Notes: generated by a model not told the origin, from the sequence alone. A stretch of 64,000 nt of DNA from an uncultured Ellagibacter sp. (GCF_934636505.1 NZ_CAKUAL010000001.1:1-64000); one strand, 5' to 3'; shown: positions 18,748 to 28,276, counted from the first letter of the stretch. Numbers and translations: made by a program.

Positions 18748-20088
18748 ATGTTATCCGAACGAGTGCTCACTAACCTGGTCAAAGGCATCGCCAAGCAGCA
18801 CCTTGACCTGCATCCGACCGACGAGAAGTTCTTCCCTGGCCCGAAGCCCGGCGAGAAGTACATGCTCTACATGCACGTGCCGTTTTGCCAGGTGCTTTGC
18901 CCGTATTGCAGCTTCAATCGCTATCCGTTCCGCGAGTCCGTTGCGCGTCCGTATTTTGAGAATATGCGCAAGGAAATGATGATGCTCAAGGACTTGGGCT
19001 ACGACTTCGAGAGCCTCTACATCGGCGGCGGCACGCCGACCATCATGCTCGACGAGCTGTGCAAGACGATCGACCTTGCGCGCGACAACTTCAGCATCAA
19101 GGAAGTGTCGTCGGAGACCAACCCCAACCATCTCGTGCAGCCGTGGCTCAACGAGCTGAAGGGTCGCGTCCAGCGTCTGTCCGTCGGAGTGCAAAGCTTC
19201 AACAACGACCTGCTCAAGCAGATGGACCGCTACCACAAGTACGGTTCGGGCGAGGAAATCTTCGAACGCATCGGCGAGGCGGTTCCGTATTTCGACTCGC
19301 TCAACGTGGACATGATCTTCAACTTCCCCTCGCAAACTGAGGACATTCTCTTCAACGACTTGGAGAAGATCGTCGAATGCGGCGCGCGCCAGACCACGTT
19401 CTCGCCGCTCTACATCTCGTCCGCAACCACGCGCAAGATGGTTGAGACGCTCGGGCGCATGGATTACAACCGCGAGTACCGCTACTACCAGATTCTCGAC
19501 GGCGTGCTTGCCGGCGGCGACCACCCGTTCTTCGAGCGCGACACCATCTGGACGTTCACGCGCCTGAATGACCAGGGGAAAAAGGACGTCGAGCTGCCGT
19601 TCGAGGAGTTGCAGGTATCCTACAACGAGTACCCGGCGATCGGTTCGGGCTCGATCACGCACTTGAACGGCTGCCTGTACGTGAACTCGTTCAGCCTGCA
19701 GGAATACAACGACGCCATCCAGGCGGGGCACATGTCGATTATGGGCAAGTCGGTCATGGCGAAGCGCGATTTGGAGCGTTACTACTTCCTTCTGCATCTC
19801 TACCAGCTGCATCTCGACAAGCGCGCGTTCGAGCGCGAATTCGGCGAGCCGCTTGAGCTGGCGCTGCCGATCGAGCTGGCGTTCATGCGCGCGAACAGGT
19901 CGTTCGCGATCGACAACGACGACGAGCTCACGTTGACGACGAAGGGTCGCTACCTGACCCTTGTCATGTATCGCCAGTTCCTTTCGGGCATGAACAACCT
20001 GCGCGACCAGGCGCGTGCGGCGCTTTCCGGTCCCGAGCGCGAGCTGCTCTTCGGGGACGGCGAGCCGGAAATCCAGATGGCGTGCTAG
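18748..20088 (+). CDS. HemW/HemN-like radical SAM protein (coproporphyrinogen III oxidase family)
   Basis: 446 residues. The radical SAM [4Fe-4S] motif is CQVLCPYC near residue 46, followed by the GGGTPT block typical of the HemN/HemW family and a C-terminal HemN-type domain. Family members make or handle haem: oxygen-independent coproporphyrinogen oxidase, the haem chaperone HemW, or haem-opening ChuW/HutW enzymes. Which applies cannot be told from the sequence alone. The start at 18748 follows GAAGGGGACCC; the upstream extension to 18712 lacks a ribosome site. A clear terminator follows. Confidence 0.8.
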   Translation: MLSERVLTNLVKGIAKQHLDLHPTDEKFFPGPKPGEKYMLYMHVPFCQVLCPYCSFNRYPFRESVARPYFENMRKEMMMLKDLGYDFESLYIGGGTPTIMLDELCKTIDLARDNFSIKEVSSETNPNHLVQPWLNELKGRVQRLSVGVQSFNNDLLKQMDRYHKYGSGEEIFERIGEAVPYFDSLNVDMIFNFPSQTEDILFNDLEKIVECGARQTTFSPLYISSATTRKMVETLGRMDYNREYRYYQILDGVLAGGDHPFFERDTIWTFTRLNDQGKKDVELPFEELQVSYNEYPAIGSGSITHLNGCLYVNSFSLQEYNDAIQAGHMSIMGKSVMAKRDLERYYFLLHLYQLHLDKRAFEREFGEPLELALPIELAFMRANRSFAIDNDDELTLTTKGRYLTLVMYRQFLSGMNNLRDQARAALSGPERELLFGDGEPEIQMAC

Positions 20089-20129
20089 GGGCTTTCCTTC
20101 CTAGCGGAACAACCTTATAGCTGGAAGCG

Positions 20130-20163
20130 AAGCGGGCGATCGGGATGATCGCCCGCTTTTGGT
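20130..20163 (+). terminator. Rho-independent terminator
   Basis: AAGCGGGCGATC and GATCGCCCGCTT form a 12-bp stem around GGGAT, followed by TTTTGGTTT. It ends the radical SAM gene and may also act on the convergent SLH gene. Confidence 0.9.
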
Positions 20164-20265
20164 TTCGGGTTAGATTTGCTTCCTGCCGCCGATGCGGGGG
20201 CTCGGCCTTGTGGCGTTTGCGTCGTCCCAGGTCCGGCTCGCAACAAGTGAGCCTGCTCGTGCCTT

Positions 20266-21897
20266 CTAGCGGTTTTGCAGGTAGCGCATGAGGATGGTCG
20301 CCGCCTCCGCGCGCGTCGCGTTGTCGATCGGGTTGAGCCATGCCTTGTTGCTCGCGTCGATCTTGCCGGAGATGATTCCCTTGTCGACAGTCCAGCTCAG
20401 AGCCGTTTTCGCCCATGAGTCGACCGCGCTGGCGTCGGGGAACTGCCCGAGCTTCACGCCGTCGCTCGTGGGATTCTTCCCGTCCATCCGCTTGGCGAAG
20501 TTTGCCAGCATGACAGCGATTTCCTCGCGCGTGATGGATGCGTCGGGGCGAAAGTCGTTGCTGTCGCCGTAGCCCTTCACGATCTCGGTCGCGCGCGCCC
20601 ATCGGATGGCGTTTCCGTAATAGTTGTCGTAGTCGACGTCGGAGAACGCGAGTGTGGACATGTCCGCCTGCGGGGAGCCCTGAAGCCGCCACAGCATGGT
20701 GATGAGCTGCCCGCGCGAAAGCGTGTCGTTGGGTCCGAACGTGCCGTTGTCGTAGCCTTTCATGATGCCGCGGCTCGACACGTACTCGACGGCCTGCAAA
20801 TACCAAGCGCCGTCTTCCAAATCGCTGAACGCCTTGTTGGGCTCGGGCGTCGGGGTGGCGGAGCCACCGGGCGTCGGCGTCGGGTTGCTGGGGTCGGGCT
20901 TGCTGTCGAGGTAGGCGAGGCAGTCGGCGAGCTCGTTTCGGTAGCGATTCTGGTAGCTGGACACGTATTGGCTGTTCACGTAAGGCAGCTCCGCCACGTG
21001 GTCGACGATGTAGTTGCACAGCGTGGTGACGAACTCGCGGTCGCTCATCGTGCCGGAGAGTCCCGCGCCGTCGTAGTGCTTCCCGTAGAGCGTGCCGCCG
21101 ACGAAGAACTGCATGCCGCCCGATCCAAACAGGTTGCAAATGCCGCTGACCAGGCCTTTCACGCAATCGCTTCGGCTGTCCATATTGAAGTTGTGCGCGC
21201 TGTTGTTGCATAGGCGCAGCGCGTACTCGACGTATTCCTGGTAGAACCAGCCGTCCTGCAGGCGCGAGAATTCCTCGGGATTCGCCTGGTACGCGGCGGA
21301 CCACGAATCGTTTAGCCTCTTCCCCGTGTCGGTTAAGGCCTTCTTGCTCGAGTCGTAGAGTTTCACGTTCGAGATGTCCACGCTTGCGTCCTTCAGCCAC
21401 GCGAACATGGAGTAGCGCGTCGGGCTGTAGTTGTAACAGGCGACGAGGAAATCCTGCAGGCCGAAGCGGTTGTCGAACTGGTAGCAGCCCATGGCGTGGT
21501 AGTTGTCGCCTGCGGAGAGGAGCATGTCATAGCCCTCGCCGCTCGTGAGCCTGTTGCCGCTCTCGTATTTCGTGAAGTAGAGGAATTCGTCGGAGAACGC
21601 GTCGTGCGGTGCGACGGTCGCGTTGAGGTTGACGCTTTGCAGGGTGATGCCCTCATCTTCTGCCTGGACAAATGCCTGCCTGTCGATGGGGATGCGGGTG
21701 GACGCAGGGGACGGGGCGCCCTCGCTTGCGGCCAAGGTCGAGCCGGCGTTCTCGTCACAAAGGGAATTCGCCTGTTGCTCAGGGGAAGGCGAGGCGGTCG
21801 CGCTGTCTTCTTGAGCAAACGCCATGGCGGGCATGCACCCGGTAACAAGGGCGAGCGCGCACGTGAAGGAGATAATCTTCGTCCGTAGGTCGGTCAT
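20266..21897 (-). CDS. Secreted SLH-domain protein with N-terminal domain of unknown function
   Basis: 543 residues. A signal peptide (FTCALALVTGCMPAMAFAQ) is followed by a domain of about 250 residues whose glycine-rich SGEGYDMLLSAGDNYHAMGCYQFDNR segment hints at a cell-wall hydrolase fold; this is only a guess. A Pro/Thr linker leads to three S-layer homology modules near residues 365-540 (FSDLEDGAWYLQAVEYVSSRG, FSDVDYDNYYGNAIRWARAT, FPDASAVDSWAKTALSWTVD). SLH modules bind secondary wall polymers, so the protein is held non-covalently on the surface. The start at 21897 has GAGGA upstream; the longer frame to 22002 lacks one. Confidence 0.82.
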   Translation of the reverse strand: MTDLRTKIISFTCALALVTGCMPAMAFAQEDSATASPSPEQQANSLCDENAGSTLAASEGAPSPASTRIPIDRQAFVQAEDEGITLQSVNLNATVAPHDAFSDEFLYFTKYESGNRLTSGEGYDMLLSAGDNYHAMGCYQFDNRFGLQDFLVACYNYSPTRYSMFAWLKDASVDISNVKLYDSSKKALTDTGKRLNDSWSAAYQANPEEFSRLQDGWFYQEYVEYALRLCNNSAHNFNMDSRSDCVKGLVSGICNLFGSGGMQFFVGGTLYGKHYDGAGLSGTMSDREFVTTLCNYIVDHVAELPYVNSQYVSSYQNRYRNELADCLAYLDSKPDPSNPTPTPGGSATPTPEPNKAFSDLEDGAWYLQAVEYVSSRGIMKGYDNGTFGPNDTLSRGQLITMLWRLQGSPQADMSTLAFSDVDYDNYYGNAIRWARATEIVKGYGDSNDFRPDASITREEIAVMLANFAKRMDGKNPTSDGVKLGQFPDASAVDSWAKTALSWTVDKGIISGKIDASNKAWLNPIDNATRAEAATILMRYLQNR

Positions 21898-22038
21898 GGG
21901 GTCCTCGTTTCGTTTAGGCTGCGTTTGTGGGTAACGTGACGTGACCGTGTTTCCCCTGATTGTAGCGTAGGCTTTCTCCGTGCGCGCGCTTATCGCCGTC
22001 ATTTTTCGAAATCATAGGCAAAAATGCAAGCGATGTTG

Positions 22039-22082
22039 CCATATATCGCGAATCGCAATATACTGCGTATTGCAATATATGG
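22039..22082. promoter_or_regulatory. Inverted-repeat operator upstream of hipBA
   Basis: A 44-bp palindromic region runs from CCATATAT (22039-22046) to ATATATGG (22075-22082). An inner GCAATA ... TATTGC pair is centred near 22063. It ends 15 bases before the hipB start. HipB proteins repress their own operon by binding such palindromes. Confidence 0.75.
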
Positions 22083-22097
22083 CGAAAAGAGGTTCTC

Positions 22098-22409
22098 ATG
22101 GGAAAGGTTGCGAGTGCGGAAGCGGCAGGGAGCATCATTAGACGGGTTCGCGAGGAGCGCGGAATCTCTCGGGCTTTTCTAGCGAAGCAGACAGGTATAG
22201 GGGCTCGCACTATCTATGCTCTTGAACAGGGGGAAAGCGAAAACTTCGGATTGGGGAACTACTTGAAGCTGCTTGATGTCCTCGAGATGAACATGTCGGT
22301 CGATCTTGATAAGCCGCTTAAACCGCCGACTGCTCTCGAGCCGTCGATTGAACTTCCCGAACTGAAAATGGCTGACATCTGGAGCCTCGACGGGAGTGGC
22401 GAAAAATGA
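22098..22409 (+). CDS. hipB: HipB-like antitoxin, XRE-family DNA-binding protein
   Basis: 103 residues with a helix-turn-helix at about 15-65 (IIRRVREERGISRAFLAKQTGIGARTIYALEQGE). The C-terminal tail is probably the part that contacts HipA. The position directly before hipA with a 4-bp overlap (ATGA), plus a strong palindromic operator just upstream, fits an autoregulated HipBA toxin-antitoxin operon. AAAAGAGG precedes the start. Confidence 0.85.
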   Translation: MGKVASAEAAGSIIRRVREERGISRAFLAKQTGIGARTIYALEQGESENFGLGNYLKLLDVLEMNMSVDLDKPLKPPTALEPSIELPELKMADIWSLDGSGEK

Positions 22410-23713
22410 CGGCAGCATACAGCTATCTAGACGTATATATTGCGGGCGTCTTCAGCGGAAAGCTCGCCGAGGACGGCCACGGCGGATTATCGTTCGAATA
22501 CGACTTGAAGTATCAAGGGGTTCCCCTGTCGCTGTCGATGCCAGTCGGACTTCAGAGGAATGGCGATCGGGTCGTCCGTCCGTATCTTATGGGGCTTCTT
22601 CCTGATGAACAGAGCACGCGGAACGCAATCGGCCTTCGGTATGGGATATCCCCGAACAACCCATTTCGCCTGCTCAGCGCTATTGGGCTTGATTGTCCAG
22701 GCGCTGTTCAGGTTTGCCAGCGAGGGGCAACCTTGCCCTCGGAAGACGATCGGCGCGATTTGACGCCGCTAATCGACGAGGATGTTGAAGAGAAGCTTGC
22801 TGCTGTGCGGAGGAATGCTGCTGCCGCATGGATTGACGGATCGGAAACGGAGGGCCGCTGGTCACTTGCGGGCTGCCAGGCTAAATTCACTTTGCGCGAA
22901 CAAGATGGCAAGTGGTTCGATTGTTCGGGCGCGGCGGCCTCGACGCATATCGTAAAGCCAGGGGTGGCTGGAATGAACAACCAGGCACTTGTCGAGTTTG
23001 CTTCGATGCGAGCGGCTGCGAAAGTCGGCTTGCCCGCGGCTGAAGTGGATTTCTGCATGTTCGGCAGCGAACCTGCTGTTGTGATAAAGCGCTACGATCG
23101 CGTGCGAGACGAGAAGGGACGCGTTCTGCGAATCCATCAAGAAGATCTTTGCCAGGCGCTCGCCGTTATGCCCGACGCAAAATATGCCGAGCAGGGAGGG
23201 CCGACGACGCCACAGATAATCGACTTGCTAAAGGCGACGGGGAAGAATGCACGGGAAAACGTCTACCGCTTCATTCTCTTTACCTTCTTCAACTATCTCA
23301 TTGGCGCAACGGATGCGCATGCAAAAAATCACTCGCTCATGTTTCTCTCTCCCGATGACGTGAGAATTGCACCCCTCTATGACGTTGCGTCGATCGCCCC
23401 TTATCGTTCTTTGGCGCCATCGAAGCGGAAGCCTTTGCGCGCTGCGTTGCCTATTGGCGGCGAAAACAGGTTTGGAATGCTCGGTGCGAAAAACGTGAGG
23501 AAGATGGTCGCGGATTGCGAGCTTGAGGAGATCGGCCTCGATTCGGATTTGCTTTGCGGAAGGCTTGCGACTATGGCAGAGCTTGCTCCTAGGGCGTTGC
23601 GCGAAGTCGCGTCCGAAGCGCGTGGCGAAGATTTTCGGGATGCGGAAGATGTCCTGACTTCGCTGGAGGACGAAGTTGCACAAAACTGCGCGCGAGTTCT
23701 TGAGAGAATGTGA
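22406..23713 (+). CDS. hipA: HipA-like serine/threonine kinase toxin
   Basis: 435 residues, normal for HipA. The N-terminal subdomain (LDVYIAGVFSGKLAEDGHGGLSFEYD) and HipA_N end block (MPVGLQRNGDRVVRPYLMGLLPDE) are followed by the kinase core. Visible family features are STHIVKPG, the catalytic-loop region NYLIGATDAHAKNHSLMF (Asp and Asn of the kinase site) and APLYDVAS (metal-binding Asp). E. coli HipA phosphorylates glutamyl-tRNA synthetase and slows translation, producing persistence. The catalytic residues look intact, so the toxin is probably active. Confidence 0.9.
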   Translation: MTAAYSYLDVYIAGVFSGKLAEDGHGGLSFEYDLKYQGVPLSLSMPVGLQRNGDRVVRPYLMGLLPDEQSTRNAIGLRYGISPNNPFRLLSAIGLDCPGAVQVCQRGATLPSEDDRRDLTPLIDEDVEEKLAAVRRNAAAAWIDGSETEGRWSLAGCQAKFTLREQDGKWFDCSGAAASTHIVKPGVAGMNNQALVEFASMRAAAKVGLPAAEVDFCMFGSEPAVVIKRYDRVRDEKGRVLRIHQEDLCQALAVMPDAKYAEQGGPTTPQIIDLLKATGKNARENVYRFILFTFFNYLIGATDAHAKNHSLMFLSPDDVRIAPLYDVASIAPYRSLAPSKRKPLRAALPIGGENRFGMLGAKNVRKMVADCELEEIGLDSDLLCGRLATMAELAPRALREVASEARGEDFRDAEDVLTSLEDEVAQNCARVLERM

Positions 23714-23794
23714 CGGGCGCCTTTTCGGCACGATTGTTATTTCGAGGGTCGAGCAGCCCGCTTGCAAGGATGCCTCTTGCTCCGTGCGGGCCGG

Positions 23795-25183
23795 TTACGC
23801 AATCGGCAGGGTTGCTGTGAAGGTGGTGCCCTCTTCGTCGCTGCTCTTCGCGGTAATCGTGCCGCCGTGCTCTTCTGCGACTTCTTTCGCGATGGAAAGT
23901 CCCAGGCCAAAGCCGCCTGCACCGCTCGTGCGTGCCTTGTCGGCGCGGTAGAAGCGGTCGAACACGTGCTGCAGGTCCTCCGCCGATATGAGCGAACCCG
24001 TGTTGTGCACGATAAATCGCGCGCCCCCATCCTGCGCATGCAACTCGACGCGCACCTTGCCGTTGTCGCCGGCGTACTTGCACGCGTTATCGAGAAGCGT
24101 CGTGACCAGGCGGCGCAGACGCTCGATCGACCCCTGCGCGGCAATGCCCTCGTCCACGTCGCTTTCCAGCTCGATGTTGCGCTCGAAGGCCACCGATTCG
24201 AACTGCAAAAGCTCGCCTTCCACCAGGTTTGACAGGTCGATGCGCTCCTTCGGCTTCGATTTCACGATGTCGGTCTCCTCGGCGTCGAGGCGCGCCAGAA
24301 GAAGCAGGTCGGCCACGAGCCCCTGCATGCGCTCGCCTTCCGCCTGAGTGCTTTCGACCCACTGGCTCTGGCTTGCGATGGTGCGCTCGGGGTGCGACAT
24401 GAGAATCGAGGTGTTCGCGAGGATGACGGTGAGCGGGGTTTTCAGCTCATGCGAGGCGTCGGCTACGAACTGTCGCTGCTGCTCCCACGCGCGCTTCACC
24501 GGGCGCAGGGCCCAGCGGGAGAAGAACACGCTGATCACGAAGAAGATGGCGAGCGCGACCACGCCGACGCCCGCGAGGGTGAGCGCGAGGGTCTGCCATC
24601 CGCTTGCGGAGCTGACGTCGGCGAACGCGACGCGCTCGATGCCGGTGTCGGAGGTGCGCTTCTCGTAGAACAATCCAAGTTCGGCAAGCTCGCCCGAACC
24701 GTCGGGGGCATCTGCGAGCTGGGATATTGCCTTTTCAAGCACGTCGTCTGCAATCGATGCCGAAGCCGCCGACCCTGCGAGCGCATAGTTGCCGTTCTTC
24801 AGGATGCGATACACCGCCACGGGGACATGCGGGCCGCTTCCCGCAGGTCCGCCGCCGATTTGCGGAGGGGTGCCATGCCGCGCGCCGTCGTCTTCCTGGT
24901 CCCCGTTCGCCTGGTCGTCGGGGTTGCCCGCGTCCTGCCCCTGGTCTTGCCCGGGGTCGCCCGCATCCTGCTCCTGCGCGCTTTCCTGCCTCTGGGCGTC
25001 ACCCTCGGTCAGCGCGAGACCCTTCGACTCCGTGAACGCGATGGCGTTGCTCATCGCTTCGTGCACGGAAGCCACGCTTTGCTGGTAGTTGATGACGCAG
25101 ATGGCGGAGAAAATCACGGCGAGCACCACGGCCACGGTGGCCATGTTGAGCGCGATGAACTTGATGCGGAGCTTTTTCAGCAT
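23795..25183 (-). CDS. Membrane sensor histidine kinase
   Basis: 462 residues. TM1 spans about 8-32. The outside domain (33-198) includes an acidic Asp/Gln/Gly-rich stretch at 60-110. TM2 is about 199-223. HisKA has the phospho-accepting H245 in ADASHELKTPLTVILANTS. The C-terminal ATPase domain has the N box LLDNACKYAG and G box GGFGLGLSIAKEVAEEHGG. It lies 30 bp after the response regulator gene on the same strand and is clearly its partner. The acidic loop could bind a cation or basic peptide; this is inference. The neighbouring VTC operon is the likely target of the system. Confidence 0.92.
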   Translation of the reverse strand: MLKKLRIKFIALNMATVAVVLAVIFSAICVINYQQSVASVHEAMSNAIAFTESKGLALTEGDAQRQESAQEQDAGDPGQDQGQDAGNPDDQANGDQEDDGARHGTPPQIGGGPAGSGPHVPVAVYRILKNGNYALAGSAASASIADDVLEKAISQLADAPDGSGELAELGLFYEKRTSDTGIERVAFADVSSASGWQTLALTLAGVGVVALAIFFVISVFFSRWALRPVKRAWEQQRQFVADASHELKTPLTVILANTSILMSHPERTIASQSQWVESTQAEGERMQGLVADLLLLARLDAEETDIVKSKPKERIDLSNLVEGELLQFESVAFERNIELESDVDEGIAAQGSIERLRRLVTTLLDNACKYAGDNGKVRVELHAQDGGARFIVHNTGSLISAEDLQHVFDRFYRADKARTSGAGGFGLGLSIAKEVAEEHGGTITAKSSDEEGTTFTATLPIA

Positions 25184-25213
25184 GGGAATCTCTTCGGGGA
25201 ATGCGGCGCAGTC

Positions 25214-25915
25214 TTACGCGCTCGCGCGATTGTCGGTTGAGGCGCCTTCTGCGGCGAAGCGATACCCAGCGCCGCGCAATGTCTCGATGCGCGATGCTGA
25301 TCCCAAAAACTTCAGCTTCTTGCGCAGGAATGATACGTAGGCTTCTACATTGTTCTCGTCGGCGGCCGCCTCCAGGCCCCACACTTTCTCGATCAGCGTG
25401 GCCTTCGACACCGCGGCGCCTGCGTTCGCCATAAGGACGCGGGCGAGCGAGAATTCCTTGTAGCTGAGGTGAATCGATTGATCGCCGCAGGTCAAGTCGT
25501 GGCTTTCCAGATTTAGCGAAACGTCTCCCGAGGTTATCGCCTCGAAGAGCACCTCGCCTTGGCGGCGCGTGAGGGCGCGCAGGTGCGCCATAAGCTCGGC
25601 TGGGGAAAACGGCTTGGTCATGTAATCGTCGGCGCCCGAATCGAGCCCGCAAATTTTGTCGGGCACGGCGTCGCGCGCGGTCAGGAGCAGCACGGGCGTG
25701 TTCACGCCGGCGCGCCGCAGGTTCGACACGACGGTGAACCCGTCCATCTTCGGCAACATCACGTCGAGGATGACGACGTCGTAAATGCCGCTTTCCGCAT
25801 AATCAAGCCCCGACTGCCCGTCGTGCACGGCGTCAGTTTTGTAGCCGCTTTCCTCGAGGATGCGGCAAAGTGCCTGGGCAAGGCGTACATCATCTTCGAC
25901 TACGAGAATCTGCAC
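25214..25915 (-). CDS. OmpR/PhoB-family response regulator
   Basis: 233 residues. Receiver domain with acidic pocket (VVEDD) and phospho-accepting D51 (VVILDVMLPKMDG). The C-terminal winged-helix domain (GDVSLNLESHDLTCGDQSIHLSYKEFSLARVLM) is the OmpR type, which binds tandem direct repeats as a dimer. The start is GTG at 25915, seven bases after AGAGGAG. The kinase follows 30 bp downstream. Paired direct repeats 180-250 bp upstream of its start are the probable binding sites, shared with the divergent VTC operon. Confidence 0.92.
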   Translation of the reverse strand: MQILVVEDDVRLAQALCRILEESGYKTDAVHDGQSGLDYAESGIYDVVILDVMLPKMDGFTVVSNLRRAGVNTPVLLLTARDAVPDKICGLDSGADDYMTKPFSPAELMAHLRALTRRQGEVLFEAITSGDVSLNLESHDLTCGDQSIHLSYKEFSLARVLMANAGAAVSKATLIEKVWGLEAAADENNVEAYVSFLRKKLKFLGSASRIETLRGAGYRFAAEGASTDNRASA

Positions 25916-26095
25916 AGCGCTCCTCTTTCACGTTCGGTGCTTTCTTGATTGGAATACTAGCACGGTTTTGCGAAGGAAATGTCCCGACGCGGGTCCTTGC
26001 GGACGCCCCGCCGAGACGCGAACGGCCGCCACCGCCTCCGCGCTGGGGATCGTGGATGGGGCGGTTGCGGCCGTGAGGCTATTGTCGGGGACGAC

Positions 26096-26163
26096 CCTGA
26101 AAACAACCTGAAAGAAACTGCCCGATTTTTAGGTTTGAGCGTTTCTTTCAGGGTTCTTTCAGG
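26096..26163. promoter_or_regulatory. Two opposed pairs of direct repeats, candidate response-regulator sites
   Basis: CCTGAAA at 26096 and CCTGAAAG at 26107 are 11 bp apart. On the opposite strand the same word occurs twice (CTTTCAGG at 26145 and 26156), again 11 bp apart. Eleven-base spacing of direct repeats is the usual site for OmpR-family dimers. They lie between the response regulator and the VTC gene, suggesting autoregulation and control of the VTC operon. Confidence 0.7.
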
Positions 26164-26311
26164 GGCGCTTCGTAGCATTCGGGGTGTCGGCAGGCGGGGC
26201 CATTTCCCTCTCCTCCTCCCTTTCCTGTATCGGTGATCGGCCCCGCGCCGCCGACGGCACAACCGCCCAAGGGACGACTTTTCGCCCCTCTCCAAAAGGA
26301 AGCATATACCT

Positions 26312-27133
26312 ATGACGAGCTATCAAGAGGTTTTCGAGCGCAAGGAAGTCAAGTACCGCCTCGATGCAGCTCAGCGCCATGCGATGCTTGCGGCGCTCGA
26401 GGGGCGTATGGCTGTCGACGATTACGGGACGACGAGCATCGTCAGCCGCTATTTCGACACGCCCGACCGGGCGCTTATCGAGCGATCGTTGGACAAGCCC
26501 CTCTACAAGGAGAAGCTCCGCGTGCGCAGCTACGGCATCCCCGGCGAGGACGACCAGGTGTTCGTCGAGCTCAAGAAGAAATACAAGGGCATCGTGTATA
26601 AGCGTCGCGTCGGTTGCTCGTACGCGGCAGCGCGGGCGTACATGGGCGGGATGCCTTATGAGCAGGCGTGTTGCGAATTTCCGCTGCCCGATCAGATTCT
26701 CGCCGAAGCGTCGCTTTCGCCGCGGAGTTTGCAGATTGCGCGCGAAATCGATGCCTTCAAGGAGCGCTATACCTCGCTGCGCGCATCGATGGTGACGATC
26801 TGCGACCGCACGGCGTACGCGCCTCTCGCGATTGGCGGGGAAGGTGAGGCGGCCGACGTTCCCTCGACGCTGCGCATCACCTTCGACGAGAACGTGTCGT
26901 ATCGCGACCTGTTCGAGGAGGCGCGTGTCGCGCAGGCGTCGCGCAGGCGCCCGCCCGTCGGGTTCGGCATGCCGCGCCCGCTTCTGCCTGCTGACGAGTC
27001 GATCATGGAGGTGAAGTGCGCCGGTCCCTTCCCGCTGTGGCTCGTCGACGCGCTCGACGGTTGCGAGGCGTACCCCTCGTCGTTCTCCAAATATGGCGCG
27101 GCCTATCAGGCGAGCATGCGCAAGGCGTCGTAA
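26312..27133 (+). CDS. VTC-domain (polyphosphate polymerase-like) protein
   Basis: 273 residues. The family's tunnel-fold motifs are visible: ERKEVKYRLDAAQ at the N-terminus, SRYFDTPD, KLRVRSYG, VFVELKKKYKGIVYKRR and the late MEVKCAGPFP. In yeast Vtc4 this domain makes polyphosphate from ATP. Bacterial members commonly sit, as here, next to a DUF4956 membrane protein and a Cthe_2159-type lipoprotein, but their reaction is not settled. AAAAGGAAG precedes the start. It is first in a three-gene operon divergent from a two-component system. Confidence 0.88.
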   Translation: MTSYQEVFERKEVKYRLDAAQRHAMLAALEGRMAVDDYGTTSIVSRYFDTPDRALIERSLDKPLYKEKLRVRSYGIPGEDDQVFVELKKKYKGIVYKRRVGCSYAAARAYMGGMPYEQACCEFPLPDQILAEASLSPRSLQIAREIDAFKERYTSLRASMVTICDRTAYAPLAIGGEGEAADVPSTLRITFDENVSYRDLFEEARVAQASRRRPPVGFGMPRPLLPADESIMEVKCAGPFPLWLVDALDGCEAYPSSFSKYGAAYQASMRKAS

Positions 27134-27273
27134 GGAAGGCGATGCGGTTGCAGAAAATGGCGCGGCTCTGTTCACGTGGATGATTCGCCGTGCTTTGCGT
27201 GCAGCTTGGGAAGGCTACGGCTGCGGGTTCGGGAAGGGTCGGCCGGCATTCTGCTCGGAAAATGGGAAGCGAG

Positions 27274-27423
27274 GGACAAAAAACGCCGATATGTGAGTCG
27301 CTTTCGAGTTGGCCGACAAAGAAGGTCATGGCGTTTTCGCATAAGGCCAGGTCGCAACTTCTCGCCTTCTGCTTGCGCCTCTTCCTCGGCGCAAAGCGAC
27401 TCACATATCGGCGTTTTTTGTCC
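27274..27423. repeat. Short element with perfect 31-bp inverted ends
   Basis: The 31 bases at 27274-27304 (beginning GGACAAAAAACGCCGATATG) recur as an exact reverse complement at 27393-27423, around an 88-bp centre. It lies in the 405-bp gap between the VTC and DUF4956 genes. It encodes nothing obvious. Perfect ends suggest a recently mobile MITE-like element, although a large hairpin affecting the operon mRNA is another reading. Confidence 0.8.
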
Positions 27424-27538
27424 ACGGCGCATCGAATTTCGGGAAGAAGAGGTTTGGAGGGCTTCTTTCCCTCAGTTTTCGTCCCCGTTCATGCGCGCGA
27501 CTCGTCTTCGATAACCTCTCCTCAAGAAAGGATTCTCC

Positions 27539-28237
27539 ATGTCGGATCTTATGTTCTCGTCGGTGTTCGGAACCGCCGACTCGCTCGTCTCGTCGGTTTC
27601 GGCGTCGAGCTTTCTTTTGTGTTCCGTCGTGTCTATCGCCCTCGGTCTCGTAATCGCCGGGGTCTACATGTTCCGTCATCGGTACTCGAAGAACTTCGTG
27701 GTTACGCTGGCGCTTCTGCCGCTCATCGTGCAGATGGTGATTACCCTGGTCAACGGCAACCTTGGCGCGGGCATCGCCGTCATGGGCGTGTTCAATCTGG
27801 TGCGTTTCCGCTCCATTCCCGGCAGCGCAAAGGACATCGGCAGCGTGTTTCTGGCGATGGCGGTGGGCCTTGCCACGGGCATGGGCTTTCTCGGCCTGGC
27901 GGTTCTGTTCACCGCAATCATCGCGGTCGTGAACGTGGCGTATGTGCTCTCGCCCCTCGGCCGTCCGCGCGAAGCGGAGAAGACGCTTAAGATCATCGTC
28001 CCCGAGGACCTGGAATTCGACGGCATCTTCGACGACGTGCTCGATCGTTTCGCCGCCGAGCACGAGCTCACCGAAGTGACCACGTCGAACATGGGAAGCC
28101 TCTACACGCTGGAGTACACGCTGCGCCTTCGTGAGCCCGGCATGGAGAAACGCCTGATCGACGAGGTGCGCTGTCTTAATGGGAACTTGAAGGTGACGCT
28201 CGGGAAATGCGAGCTCAAGCCGCAGGGGGTGTTGTAG
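27539..28237 (+). CDS. DUF4956 membrane protein
   Basis: 232 residues. Three to four transmembrane segments occupy the first 140 residues (FLLCSVVSIALGLVIAGVYMF, FVVTLALLPLIVQMVITLV, VFLAMAVGLATGMGFLGLAVLFTAIIAVVNVAYVL). The block GVFNLVRFRSIPGSAKDIG between them is typical of the family. A cytoplasmic domain follows (residues 150-232). The family is of unknown function and travels with VTC-domain proteins, as it does here. AAGAAAGGATTCTCC precedes the start. Confidence 0.88.
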   Translation: MSDLMFSSVFGTADSLVSSVSASSFLLCSVVSIALGLVIAGVYMFRHRYSKNFVVTLALLPLIVQMVITLVNGNLGAGIAVMGVFNLVRFRSIPGSAKDIGSVFLAMAVGLATGMGFLGLAVLFTAIIAVVNVAYVLSPLGRPREAEKTLKIIVPEDLEFDGIFDDVLDRFAAEHELTEVTTSNMGSLYTLEYTLRLREPGMEKRLIDEVRCLNGNLKVTLGKCELKPQGVL

Positions 28238-28276
28238 AGATGGGGAAGCGCACGGTTGAGAAGGCGAGCTGCGAGA

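Noticed and set aside
27170..27180. Additional parS-like TTCACGTGGA after the VTC gene
   Set aside because: Only the central CACGTG and few flanking bases match; too weak to count.
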